From Marinobacter profundi (lineage in GTDB: Bacteria > Pseudomonadota > Gammaproteobacteria > Pseudomonadales > Oleiphilaceae), in the NCBI RefSeq assembly GCF_002744715.1, contig NZ_KZ319372.1, forward strand, positions 1 to 64,000: DNA of 64,000 nt, read 5' to 3'. Shown piece by piece: positions 33,566 to 41,304 of the stretch. Position 1 is the stretch's first letter. Each line of letters opens with the position of its first letter. The notes under the pieces are model-generated. The model saw nothing but the letters and a program-made list of their open reading frames with translations. It did no database searches and was not told where the DNA came from. A program made the position numbers and the translations under genes.

Positions 33566-34348
33566 TTACCGCTGACGTATCAGTTCCTCGTGAATCTGCG
33601 TGGCGGTTTCCCCAAGCTGCTCTCGCAAGTAGTCCAGCATTCCGGGTTCTGCCGCCTTGCTTGGGGGGAGGGTGATATTTATTGCTGCGATAGTTTTGCC
33701 GTGCCGGTTGCGGATCGGAACTGATATGCCACACATGCCCTCTTCGAGTTCACGATCGACCACCGACCAGCCTTTGGCGCCATCCTCCCGAATAATCCGG
33801 CGCAGCTCCTCTTTATCGGTGACGGTGAACCGGGTGTATTGCTCAATATTGGCGGTATCAAGAAAGTGGTCCAGCTCTTCGTCCGAAAGACCGGCAAGTT
33901 GTATGCGGCCGAGGGAAACCACATGAGCCGGAAGTGATGAGCCAATGTTCAGGGTGCTTTTGAGTAGTTTTCGGGTTGGAACACGCATGACGTAGTAAAT
34001 GTCATAGCCGTCGAGCACTGCGATAGAACAGGATTCGTGGACACGCTGTACCAGTTCTTCCATGTGGGTTTGCGCGAATGACCAGATCTCCATGGATGAC
34101 AGGTATGAGAATCCCAGTTCCAGAATGCGGGGCGTAAGCCAGAACTGTTTACCATCGGTACGTGCGTAACCCTGATCACAGAGCGTATGCAGCAATCTTC
34201 GTGCACTGGCCCGGGAAATGGCGGCCCTGGAGGCAACTTCTGATAGTGAAAGTTTCGCAGAACCCTCCCCAAAGGTTTTAATGACTTCCAGTCCCCGGAT
34301 AAACGAATGAACCATAAGGCTTTGTTCCTTTGCTTTATGGGTGCTCAT
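33566..34348 (-). CDS. IclR-family transcriptional regulator
   Basis: The 260-residue protein has an N-terminal winged helix (FIRGLEVIKTFGEG, then LSLSEVASRAAISRASARRLL) and the IclR effector domain with AHVVSLGRIQLAGLSDEEL and GISVPIRNRHGKTIAAINIT. It resembles the PcaR/PcaU/PobR branch that responds to aromatic or dicarboxylic intermediates. ATG 34348 has GGGAG nine bases upstream. It is divergent from a TRAP operon at 34491, and the shared region holds two palindromes. Confidence 0.92.
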   Translation of the reverse strand: MSTHKAKEQSLMVHSFIRGLEVIKTFGEGSAKLSLSEVASRAAISRASARRLLHTLCDQGYARTDGKQFWLTPRILELGFSYLSSMEIWSFAQTHMEELVQRVHESCSIAVLDGYDIYYVMRVPTRKLLKSTLNIGSSLPAHVVSLGRIQLAGLSDEELDHFLDTANIEQYTRFTVTDKEELRRIIREDGAKGWSVVDRELEEGMCGISVPIRNRHGKTIAAINITLPPSKAAEPGMLDYLREQLGETATQIHEELIRQR

Positions 34349-34407
34349 CGCTTTTGTCTCCCAAATAAATTTTGACACTCGATGTTTTCTGAGCTTTTCT
34401 TTGTCGT

Positions 34408-34436
34408 GTTCTCAAAGAGAACATTGTGTGCGCACA
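34408..34436. promoter_or_regulatory. Two adjacent palindromes in the IclR/TRAP divergent region
   Basis: GTTCTC-AAA-GAGAAC (34408-34422) and TGTGCGCACA (34427-34436) are perfect palindromes 4 nt apart, about 55-80 nt before the dctP ATG and 60-90 nt before the IclR start. They are good candidates for IclR operators controlling both directions. Confidence 0.5.
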
Positions 34437-34490
34437 GCGAACAAAAAACAAGTAATCGCTGCGTAACCCCAGAAATCGGAGATAACTACA

Positions 34491-35612
34491 ATGCACAAAG
34501 AACGTCCTTCCCCCTTTATGTCGATGAGTGTTGGCTGCCTGTTGGTTGCCGGCTCCTTAGCTTCCGCCGGAGCTCTGGCGCGGGATCTCACATACGGTAG
34601 CTATTTGCCTCCCCAGCATCCCACAAGTACTGGAATAACTGCCTTTCTGGATGAGGTGGCGGAGCGAACTGAAGGCAGTCTTGAATTCAAATTCTTCCCT
34701 TCGGGAGCTGCCGCATCGGGTAAGGAAATGCTGTCGGCGGTCCGTGATGGAATGATCGATGGTGGATTTCTGGTGACGGTGTATTACCCGACCTCTATCC
34801 CGGCCAATACGACAATCAGCGACCTGTCGTTCTGGGATCAGAACTCTCTGGTCGCGACGGCCGCCAGTATTGATACGGTTCTTACGGGGTGCCCCCAGTG
34901 CCTTGAAGAGTTTGAAGAGCATGACGTTCGTTTTCTTGCGAGTTATGCCACGCCACCCTATCAGGCCATGTGTAAGAGCGACTTTGCATCCGGGTTTGAA
35001 CCGGCAGGGATGAGGATGCGAGTGGCCGGCGAAGAAATTGGTCGGTGGGTAACCCAGATTGGCGGTATTCCGGTCAATATTCCCAATAGCGAGTCCTATG
35101 AGGCGATGGAGCGCAGTCAGCTTGATTGTGTTATTGGAGCTACCAGTTGGTTGAAGTCGCTGTCGTTGAATGAAGTTGCCAACAGCGTTGTTGAGTTGCC
35201 GATGGGAGCTTTCCTCGGTGGTTCACTGCTCAATATCCGTAATTCCGTATGGGATGAGCTCACAGATTCAGAACGCAGGGCCATTGTGGAAGCGGCGCCT
35301 GTGGGTGTCGCCAAAACTATTTTCGAGTATCAGAAGGAAGAGGCGGAGGTCCGGAAGGCGGCCAGTGGCCAGGGCATTCGATTTGTAGCGGTGTCTGACG
35401 AAATGAAGCAGACACGCGGGGCTTTCATGCAGGCTCAGATCGAAAGGGCAGCTGCAACCGCGTCCGACCGGGGAGTTAAGGATGCCAGTCAGATTGTAGA
35501 GAGTTTCATTGCCAACCTTGAGAAATGGGAGAAGTTGCTGGCGGATCCGAACATCACGGAGCAGCAATACGCGGCATTGTTGAAAAGCGAGATATACGAC
35601 AAGGCATTCTGA
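34491..35612 (+). CDS. dctP: TRAP transporter substrate-binding protein, CPxC subtype
   Basis: The 373-residue DctP-family protein has a signal peptide ending GALA and a mature start RDLTYGSYLPPQHPT. The Arg-containing ligand segment GMRMRVAG and YEAMERSQLDCVIG follow family spacing. It carries a periplasmic CPQC motif (GCPQCLEEF) and a further Cys in QAMCKSD, shared with the binding protein at 50216 but not with the three at 16-20 kb. GGAG lies nine bases before the ATG. It heads an operon with a CoA transferase, an MDR reductase, dctQ and dctM, so the imported acid is probably activated by CoA transfer straight away. Confidence 0.88.
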   Translation: MHKERPSPFMSMSVGCLLVAGSLASAGALARDLTYGSYLPPQHPTSTGITAFLDEVAERTEGSLEFKFFPSGAAASGKEMLSAVRDGMIDGGFLVTVYYPTSIPANTTISDLSFWDQNSLVATAASIDTVLTGCPQCLEEFEEHDVRFLASYATPPYQAMCKSDFASGFEPAGMRMRVAGEEIGRWVTQIGGIPVNIPNSESYEAMERSQLDCVIGATSWLKSLSLNEVANSVVELPMGAFLGGSLLNIRNSVWDELTDSERRAIVEAAPVGVAKTIFEYQKEEAEVRKAASGQGIRFVAVSDEMKQTRGAFMQAQIERAAATASDRGVKDASQIVESFIANLEKWEKLLADPNITEQQYAALLKSEIYDKAF

Positions 35613-35683
35613 ATCCCAGTCAATTCGGGCACGGGCTTCAGCTAGCTGTTGCTCGTCGCCCGTTGTCCAAGGTGAGCTAATCA

Positions 35684-36889
35684 ATGAATCAAGAAAAGCC
35701 TGAATTGTTGCCCTTCCGTGGTATCCGGGTACTGGATGTGAGCCAGGGACTTGCGGGGCCATACGCGACCCAGATGCTGGCTATGATGGGCGCCACAGTA
35801 CTGAAAGTGGAACCCCCGCAAGGAGATTGGGGGCGACTGATGGGGCTCCGTCGGGAGGGGCATAGCACCCTGAGTGTTTCGGCAAACTGGAACAAGCGGG
35901 CCATCTGTGTTGATGCCAGAACGGATGAAGGTGCCGAGGTGCTGAAGCGCCTGGCAGGTCAGTCCGACCTGGTCATGGAAAGTTTTCGACCAGGGGTTAT
36001 TGACAAGATGGGACTCGGATACGAAGCGCTGTGTGAGCTGCGTCCGGGAATCATCCTGGGGTCAATCAGCGGTTTCGGCCGGTCAGGCCCCTACGCGGAA
36101 AGACCGGGCTCTGACAGCATTTTGCAGGCGATAACGGGTATGTCTGTGATGAACGCCAATGCGGAAGGTCATCCTCAACGTGTTGGCATGCTGGCAGTGG
36201 ACATGATCACAGGCCTGTATGCGGGGTTTGCACTGGCCGCGGCCTTATACCAGCAAAAAACTACCGGAAAGGGGTGTCATCTGGACTTGTCTCTGTTGGC
36301 TGGCGCATCCGCCTTCCAGGCAATGCCAATGATGGAATCCTTTTTGCAAAATGGCCAGCGCAGTGCCCATGTCACCGTGCCTTCTGGCACATTCGAGGCC
36401 AGCGATGGCGCTATGTCGGTGGTTTGTCTCCGGAATGAAATGTTCTATGCCCTCGCGCGGGTACTGGGGCATCCGGAATGGCAGCAGGATCTGCGTTTTT
36501 CAGAGAACGAATCCCGTCAACGCAATGCGACAGAGCTTCATCAACTGATAGCCGAAGTGTTGGTGTCTCGCCCCAGAGCCCACTGGATTGATCGCTTGAA
36601 CGAGGCCGGTGTGCTCTGCGGTCCGCTAAATAATTACGTCGATCTGCTCAGCGACCCCCAGGTTCGGTTCCTCGATCTGATGCCAGAAGTGAGCCACAAA
36701 GCCTTTGGAAAGATTCCCTTTCCAAGATTCCCGGGAGCCGAGCCCCTTGTCGAAAACCTCAGGCCGGCACCCGATCTGGGAGAGCACACGTGTGAGGTGC
36801 TGCGGGAAGCGGGTTATGACGAAGAAGGAATTGCTTCGCTCGTTCACGCCAAGGCCTGTTTTCAGGGCATGACGTCAAATAACGGCTGA
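35684..36889 (+). CDS. CaiB/BaiF-family CoA transferase
   Basis: The 401-residue class III CoA transferase has GIRVLDVSQGLAGPYATQMLA at the N terminus and the predicted catalytic Asp in GMLAVDMITGLYAG. It moves CoA from a donor such as succinyl-CoA to a carboxylic acid. Here it lies inside a TRAP operon, between the binding protein and the permease genes, which suggests the acceptor is the transported acid. It lacks the racemase His/Asp/Glu set. AAGGTGAG precedes the ATG. Confidence 0.87.
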   Translation: MNQEKPELLPFRGIRVLDVSQGLAGPYATQMLAMMGATVLKVEPPQGDWGRLMGLRREGHSTLSVSANWNKRAICVDARTDEGAEVLKRLAGQSDLVMESFRPGVIDKMGLGYEALCELRPGIILGSISGFGRSGPYAERPGSDSILQAITGMSVMNANAEGHPQRVGMLAVDMITGLYAGFALAAALYQQKTTGKGCHLDLSLLAGASAFQAMPMMESFLQNGQRSAHVTVPSGTFEASDGAMSVVCLRNEMFYALARVLGHPEWQQDLRFSENESRQRNATELHQLIAEVLVSRPRAHWIDRLNEAGVLCGPLNNYVDLLSDPQVRFLDLMPEVSHKAFGKIPFPRFPGAEPLVENLRPAPDLGEHTCEVLREAGYDEEGIASLVHAKACFQGMTSNNG

Positions 36890-36902
36890 ATTCGGGGGGT
36901 TC

Positions 36903-37901
36903 ATGAAAGCGATCCTGTGTGAAGAGTTTACGGGCTATGAAGACTTGAAAGTGGTTGATATGGAGCGTCCTGACCTCGCGCCTGGTTGTGTTCGCATCCG
37001 GACTCATTATGCCAGTGTCAGCTATGCAATATCCTTGATGGTCAGCGGGCGTTATCAGCGCAAGATGGAGCTGCCGTTCATTCCCGGTACTGAGGTGTCG
37101 GGGGAAATACTGGAATGTGCTCCGGATGTGGAATTCTTCAGGCCGGGAGATCGGGTGGCCGCAATTGTGGACGCCGGTGGTTTTGCTGAGGAGCTTGTCA
37201 CCAATGTAGCAACGGTCTATCCGGTTCCCGATAACGTCTCGCTGGCGCGAGCAGTCGGGATTCCCTTGTCGTTTGGTACCGCCGCAACAGCATTGGAGCG
37301 GGGGAGGGTAAAGAATGGCCAGCGAGTGCTGGTTTGCGGGGCGGGTGGAGCGCTTGGTCTTGCGGCTGTGGAAGTCGCAAAGCTAAAAGGAGCGGTGGTT
37401 ATTGCGGCGGCCAGCTCCGAGCCCAAGCTGGAAGCCGCCCGGCAGGTCGGGGCCGACATACTGATTAATTACCAGGCTCGGGACCTGTTGGATTCTGTTC
37501 GCGCTGAGACTGAGGGGCGAGGCGTGGATGTGGTGTTCGACCCGGTGGGTGGCGCAGCCTTTGAAAGCCTCATTCGATGCACGGCAAACGGAGGCAACAT
37601 TCTCTCTTTGGGTTTTGCCAGTGGTGAGATTCCCAAGGCACCGGTAAATCTGCTCCTTGTAAAAAATATCAGCCTGCATGGGGTGAACTTCTCCGAGTAT
37701 ATCGGCTGGGGTAAGACCGATCGTCGTCACGAATTTGCCCCGCAAATCCGTAGTTTGATGGATTGGCTGTTTTCAGCTGCTTCGGCAGGCCGCCTCAACC
37801 TCAGGGAGCCTCAGTTGTTTGATCTCGCAGAAGTAACGAAGGCAATCGACTGCGTCGTTGGTCGGCGTTCGGTAGGCAAGGTAGTCCTCAGGATCTCTTA
37901 A
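36903..37901 (+). CDS. Zinc-free MDR oxidoreductase (quinone reductase/enoyl reductase type)
   Basis: The 332-residue medium-chain dehydrogenase/reductase lacks the catalytic and structural zinc cysteines of alcohol dehydrogenases. It has PFIPGTEVSGEIL, GDRVAA, the nucleotide-binding VLVCGAGGALGLAAVEVAKLK and a conserved VDVVFDPVGG. It should use NADPH to reduce a quinone or an alpha,beta-unsaturated CoA ester or ketone. Its place after the CoA transferase suggests an enoyl- or acryloyl-CoA-like substrate, though this is inferred. Its stop overlaps an upstream in-frame ATG of dctQ. Confidence 0.85.
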   Translation: MKAILCEEFTGYEDLKVVDMERPDLAPGCVRIRTHYASVSYAISLMVSGRYQRKMELPFIPGTEVSGEILECAPDVEFFRPGDRVAAIVDAGGFAEELVTNVATVYPVPDNVSLARAVGIPLSFGTAATALERGRVKNGQRVLVCGAGGALGLAAVEVAKLKGAVVIAAASSEPKLEAARQVGADILINYQARDLLDSVRAETEGRGVDVVFDPVGGAAFESLIRCTANGGNILSLGFASGEIPKAPVNLLLVKNISLHGVNFSEYIGWGKTDRRHEFAPQIRSLMDWLFSAASAGRLNLREPQLFDLAEVTKAIDCVVGRRSVGKVVLRIS

Positions 37902-37912
37902 TGGAGGCGTTT

Positions 37913-38416
37913 ATGGGTGCTTGGCTGAAAAAAATCAGTAATGGGGCGGCGGTAGCAGTTGGCGCAGTAACGGTGCTGATGATGCTGCACGTGACGGCTG
38001 AGGTGCTGCTCCGGGTTCTTTTCGGAATGCATATTCCGGGGACTATGGAGGTGGTTACCTACTACTACATGGTGGCCGCTGTGTTTGTCGGTATTTTTTC
38101 CTGTACCACTGACGATGTTCATGTTCGTGTTGATGTGGTTGCCCAGTTCCTTCGGGGGAGTGTGCGGCGCGCAGTGGATGGTATTGGCGTCGTTGCAATG
38201 ACCGTGTATTTCGCCATTTTTTCTTACGGTCTTTATTTGCAGGCAGTTCGGAGTTGGAAGCGTCAGGAGACGGTGGATGCGATCGTAGCAGAGCTGTCAA
38301 TCTGGCCATCACGCTGGCTGGCGGTGATTGGTGTCTTCCTCGCCTTGCTGGCTTCTCTGCACTGGCTATACCGGTTTGCTACTTCGTCGACTGATCAGCG
38401 GGAGGGGGAGTCGTGA
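37913..38416 (+). CDS. dctQ: TRAP transporter small permease subunit
   Basis: The 167-residue protein has four hydrophobic helices and the DctQ core EVLLRVLFGMHIPGTMEVV followed by an acidic-His stretch (DDVHVRVDVV). GGAGG five bases before ATG 37913 makes this start better than the in-frame ATG at 37901. It overlaps dctM by four bases (GTGA). Base composition is visibly less G+C-rich than the first TRAP operon. Confidence 0.85.
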   Translation: MGAWLKKISNGAAVAVGAVTVLMMLHVTAEVLLRVLFGMHIPGTMEVVTYYYMVAAVFVGIFSCTTDDVHVRVDVVAQFLRGSVRRAVDGIGVVAMTVYFAIFSYGLYLQAVRSWKRQETVDAIVAELSIWPSRWLAVIGVFLALLASLHWLYRFATSSTDQREGES

Positions 38417-39720
38417 GTCCTGTAGACATTGGTCTTTCCTGTATCGGTTTACTGCTCGTCCTGCTCGCACTGCGCTTACCCATTGGAGTCGCCTTAGGTT
38501 TGACTGCCTTTACCGGCATTTGGTGGCTCCGGGGCTCCGGTGCTGCATTTTCGCTGATGGGGTCAACCACCTTCCAGTTCATTGCCCACTGGTCACTAAC
38601 GGCAATCCCGATGTTCATTCTGATGGGGGCGATTGCTTTCCATACGGGTTTAACACGTACTCTTTTCGACGCGGGGAGGGCCTGGCTGAGTTTTTTGCCC
38701 GGTGGTCTGGCCATCGCCACCAATGTCTCTAGCGCCGGCTTCGCCGCAGCGAGTGGCTCGAGTGTGGCAATGGCAGGTGCCATGTCTCGACTGGCTGTGC
38801 CTGAAATGTTGCGCGCTAAATACGATCCGGGTCTCGCGACGGGAGTGGTTGCCGCATCAGGTACTCTGGGAGCGTTCATACCGCCGAGCATACCGTTCGT
38901 ATTATATGCCGTGTTTATGGAGGCATCCGTCGGTCAGTTGCTGATGGCAGGGATAATCCCTGGTTTGCTGACCATGTTGGCGTATGCAGCTTTGATCGTA
39001 ATCAGAGTGAAGTTGAATCCGGATCTGGCACCAAGGACTACAGACCAATACGCGATGCCAGAGAAACTTCGCTTATTGGCCCGGTCCTGGCCCTTGCCAG
39101 TGATTGTTGCGGGGGTAGTTGGTGGTTTGTACACCGGCACAGTTACCGCCACTGAGGCCGGCGCTTTCGGTGCGTTTATCGCGGTGATTGCAGCGGTTGT
39201 CCAGGGTTCCTTCAGTTGGTCTGCCATGAGGGAGGCTGTTGCGGAAACTGTCCAGAGCACGGCGTCCATCTTTCTGATTGCCATTGGTGCAGTGTTATTC
39301 AGCCGGATGCTAACGTTGAGTCAGATACCCATGAGCATTGGGGAGTGGGTTGGAGACTATGCTGTCGCGCTATGGATATTTCTCATCATAGTGACCATCT
39401 TCTATATCATTCTCGGTATGTTTCTGGACCCTATCGGATTGATGCTGGTAACCCTCCCGGTTCTGGCTCCTTTTGTCATTGCTTTTGACATCAACGTTAT
39501 CTGGTTCGGTGTACTGGTGGTCAAGTTTATTGAAATCGGCCTGCTTACTCCTCCGATCGGGCTTAACCTGTTTGTGGTAAGTGCCGGAGTTGGAGAGTCT
39601 GTTCCGTTTGGAACCATTGTTCGGGGAACCCTTTGGTTTCTTGCAGCAGAAGCTGTAGTACTGGCACTTCTTATGTTTTTTCCGGAAATCTCTCTGTTTC
39701 TCCCTTCGTTGATGTACTGA
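38413..39720 (+). CDS. dctM: TRAP transporter large permease subunit
   Basis: The 435-residue DctM shows GFAAASGSSVAMAGAMSRLAVP, GTLGAFIPPSIPFVLYA and GMFLDPIGLMLVTLPVL with EIGLLTPPIGLNLFVV in the second half (each cited in part). About 12 membrane segments are predicted. It starts with GTG overlapping the dctQ stop and follows a purine-rich ribosome site. It completes the operon opened by the CPxC-type binding protein at 34491. Confidence 0.9.
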   Translation: MSPVDIGLSCIGLLLVLLALRLPIGVALGLTAFTGIWWLRGSGAAFSLMGSTTFQFIAHWSLTAIPMFILMGAIAFHTGLTRTLFDAGRAWLSFLPGGLAIATNVSSAGFAAASGSSVAMAGAMSRLAVPEMLRAKYDPGLATGVVAASGTLGAFIPPSIPFVLYAVFMEASVGQLLMAGIIPGLLTMLAYAALIVIRVKLNPDLAPRTTDQYAMPEKLRLLARSWPLPVIVAGVVGGLYTGTVTATEAGAFGAFIAVIAAVVQGSFSWSAMREAVAETVQSTASIFLIAIGAVLFSRMLTLSQIPMSIGEWVGDYAVALWIFLIIVTIFYIILGMFLDPIGLMLVTLPVLAPFVIAFDINVIWFGVLVVKFIEIGLLTPPIGLNLFVVSAGVGESVPFGTIVRGTLWFLAAEAVVLALLMFFPEISLFLPSLMY

Positions 39721-40058
39721 CCTCTGCAGTCGGCCGCATTGCCATGACGGACAACGGAATGTCTGTTTTGGTAATAAGCCTCGGGGAACTTCAAAGGGGA
39801 GTCTATTGGCCCTGGTTGGGTGTGCCGGTGGGTGGGTTCTGATTTATCTGCTGAGGCGGTGTCTGGAGCGAGGTATAACATAGCGGTATACCAACGATAG
39901 AATAATGGTTTGCTGAAGAATGGAAGAATCGTTGACCATTTCCCGGTGAGGGTTTAGCTTGATGCGAACTGCATATATGTTCTATGACAGTACGCCTGTT
40001 GATACTTTTCGGTGTTTGCGGGCCAGCGTTGAGACAACAACAATACTGGGAGATTTAT
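39721..40058. other. Gene-free 338-nt region before the TAXI genes
   Basis: No convincing gene is seen. Short open frames lack ribosome sites and homology. A perfect dyad GGTATA-N9-TATACC lies at 39872-39892 and the region around it is A+T-rich, so it probably holds the TAXI promoter and operator. No terminator for the preceding dctM is evident. Confidence 0.5.
39872..39892. promoter_or_regulatory. GGTATA-N9-TATACC dyad upstream of TAXI genes
   Basis: Six-base perfect arms separated by nine bases lie about 165 nt before the TAXI binding-protein ATG. The arms resemble the GGTAT-N13-ATACC dyad upstream of the porin gene at 1562-1584. The size suits a dimeric regulator. Confidence 0.35.
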
Positions 40059-41213
40059 ATGACCGTTCGTTCCGTTAAATTCCTGCGGCCACTGACCGCC
40101 ACCGTCTGTTCCGCAGCCCTGGTGCTTGGCGCCACTACTGCCGTCCAGGCCGCGGATACCAAACTGCCGGATACCATGACCTGGTCCTCCTACGATGTAG
40201 GCTCTGCCGGTTACGCAGAAGCCTCCGCTATCGCGGATGCCTTCGGTAAGAAATACGGCACCCGGATTCGTATCCAGCCGTCTGGTTCGTCTATCGGCCG
40301 CCTGCAGCCGCTACTCAGTGGCCGGGCGGATGTGGGCTTCCTGGCCACCGAAACTTTCTTTGCGACGGAGGGTGTCTACGATTTCTCAACTCGGCAGTGG
40401 GGGCCGCAGGATCTGCGTGCCATCGCCGGCCGGCCGTCGTCCTTCGGCATCTTTACGGCTGCGGATGCTGGTATCGAGACACTCGCCGATCTTAAAGGTC
40501 GCAAGTTTGCCTATGTGGCCGGTAACCCGTCTGTTAACGTGAAGTGCGATGCGTTCCTGGCGTTTGCGGGGCTGAGCCGGGATGATGTGGAGGCTATCAT
40601 GTTTCCGACGTATGGTAGCGCCATGGGCTCTCTTGCACGTGGAGAAGCCGATGCTTCCTGCACCACCACCACACCGAGCCACGTTTATGAACTGGCAGAA
40701 TCCCCCCGTGGTATCCGTTGGCTGAACATGGATCCGAACGACAAGGAAGGCTGGGCCAATGTAAACAAGCTGGCGCCTTTCTTCACTCCTTACAAGGAAA
40801 CCATCGGCGCCGGTATCAGTGAAGAAAACCCTGTCACTATTATGGCTTACCGTTACCCGGTGCTGGCGGTGCGAGCAGATATGGATGCAGAAACTGTATA
40901 CAACATGCTCAAGGCCGTGGATGAGACTTATCCGATGTACAAGGATGCCACATCAGCCATGCCGCGTTGGGATGTCAATCTTGCCGGTGTCCCGCCAATC
41001 GACGCCCCTCTGCACGAAGGCGCCATCCGTTACCTGAAAGAAAAAGGTATCTGGACCGCAGACCACCAGGCCTGGAATGACGCCCGTACCGCGCGCCTGA
41101 ATGCGTTGCTGGAAGCCTGGCCGAAGGCGGTTGCTGAAGGCGAGGGTAAGAGCGACGAAGAATTTGCCCAGATCTGGGAAAAGCATCGTCAGCAGGCGCT
41201 TGGCGCGCTCTGA
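40059..41213 (+). CDS. TAXI-family TRAP substrate-binding protein
   Basis: The 384-residue protein has a signal peptide ending TTAVQA. It shows the TAXI (TRAP-associated extracytoplasmic immunogenic) pattern: SSYDVGSAGYAEASAIADAF near the mature start (cited by segment), then RIQPSGSSIGRLQPL, GRADVGFLATETFFATEG and ADLKGRKFAYVAGNPSVNV. TAXI proteins bind small organic acids such as glutamate or 2-oxoglutarate and work with fused permeases. ATG 40059 is set by GGGAG six bases upstream. The permease gene follows after 91 nt. Confidence 0.88.
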   Translation: MTVRSVKFLRPLTATVCSAALVLGATTAVQAADTKLPDTMTWSSYDVGSAGYAEASAIADAFGKKYGTRIRIQPSGSSIGRLQPLLSGRADVGFLATETFFATEGVYDFSTRQWGPQDLRAIAGRPSSFGIFTAADAGIETLADLKGRKFAYVAGNPSVNVKCDAFLAFAGLSRDDVEAIMFPTYGSAMGSLARGEADASCTTTTPSHVYELAESPRGIRWLNMDPNDKEGWANVNKLAPFFTPYKETIGAGISEENPVTIMAYRYPVLAVRADMDAETVYNMLKAVDETYPMYKDATSAMPRWDVNLAGVPPIDAPLHEGAIRYLKEKGIWTADHQAWNDARTARLNALLEAWPKAVAEGEGKSDEEFAQIWEKHRQQALGAL

Positions 41214-41304
41214 TTTTTACTCTGAACGACAAGCTGTGTTGATTCCGGGGGCGGCATCTTAGCGATGCCGTCTCCGGGGTTCCAACCCCGGAGCATTTTG
41301 CAAC

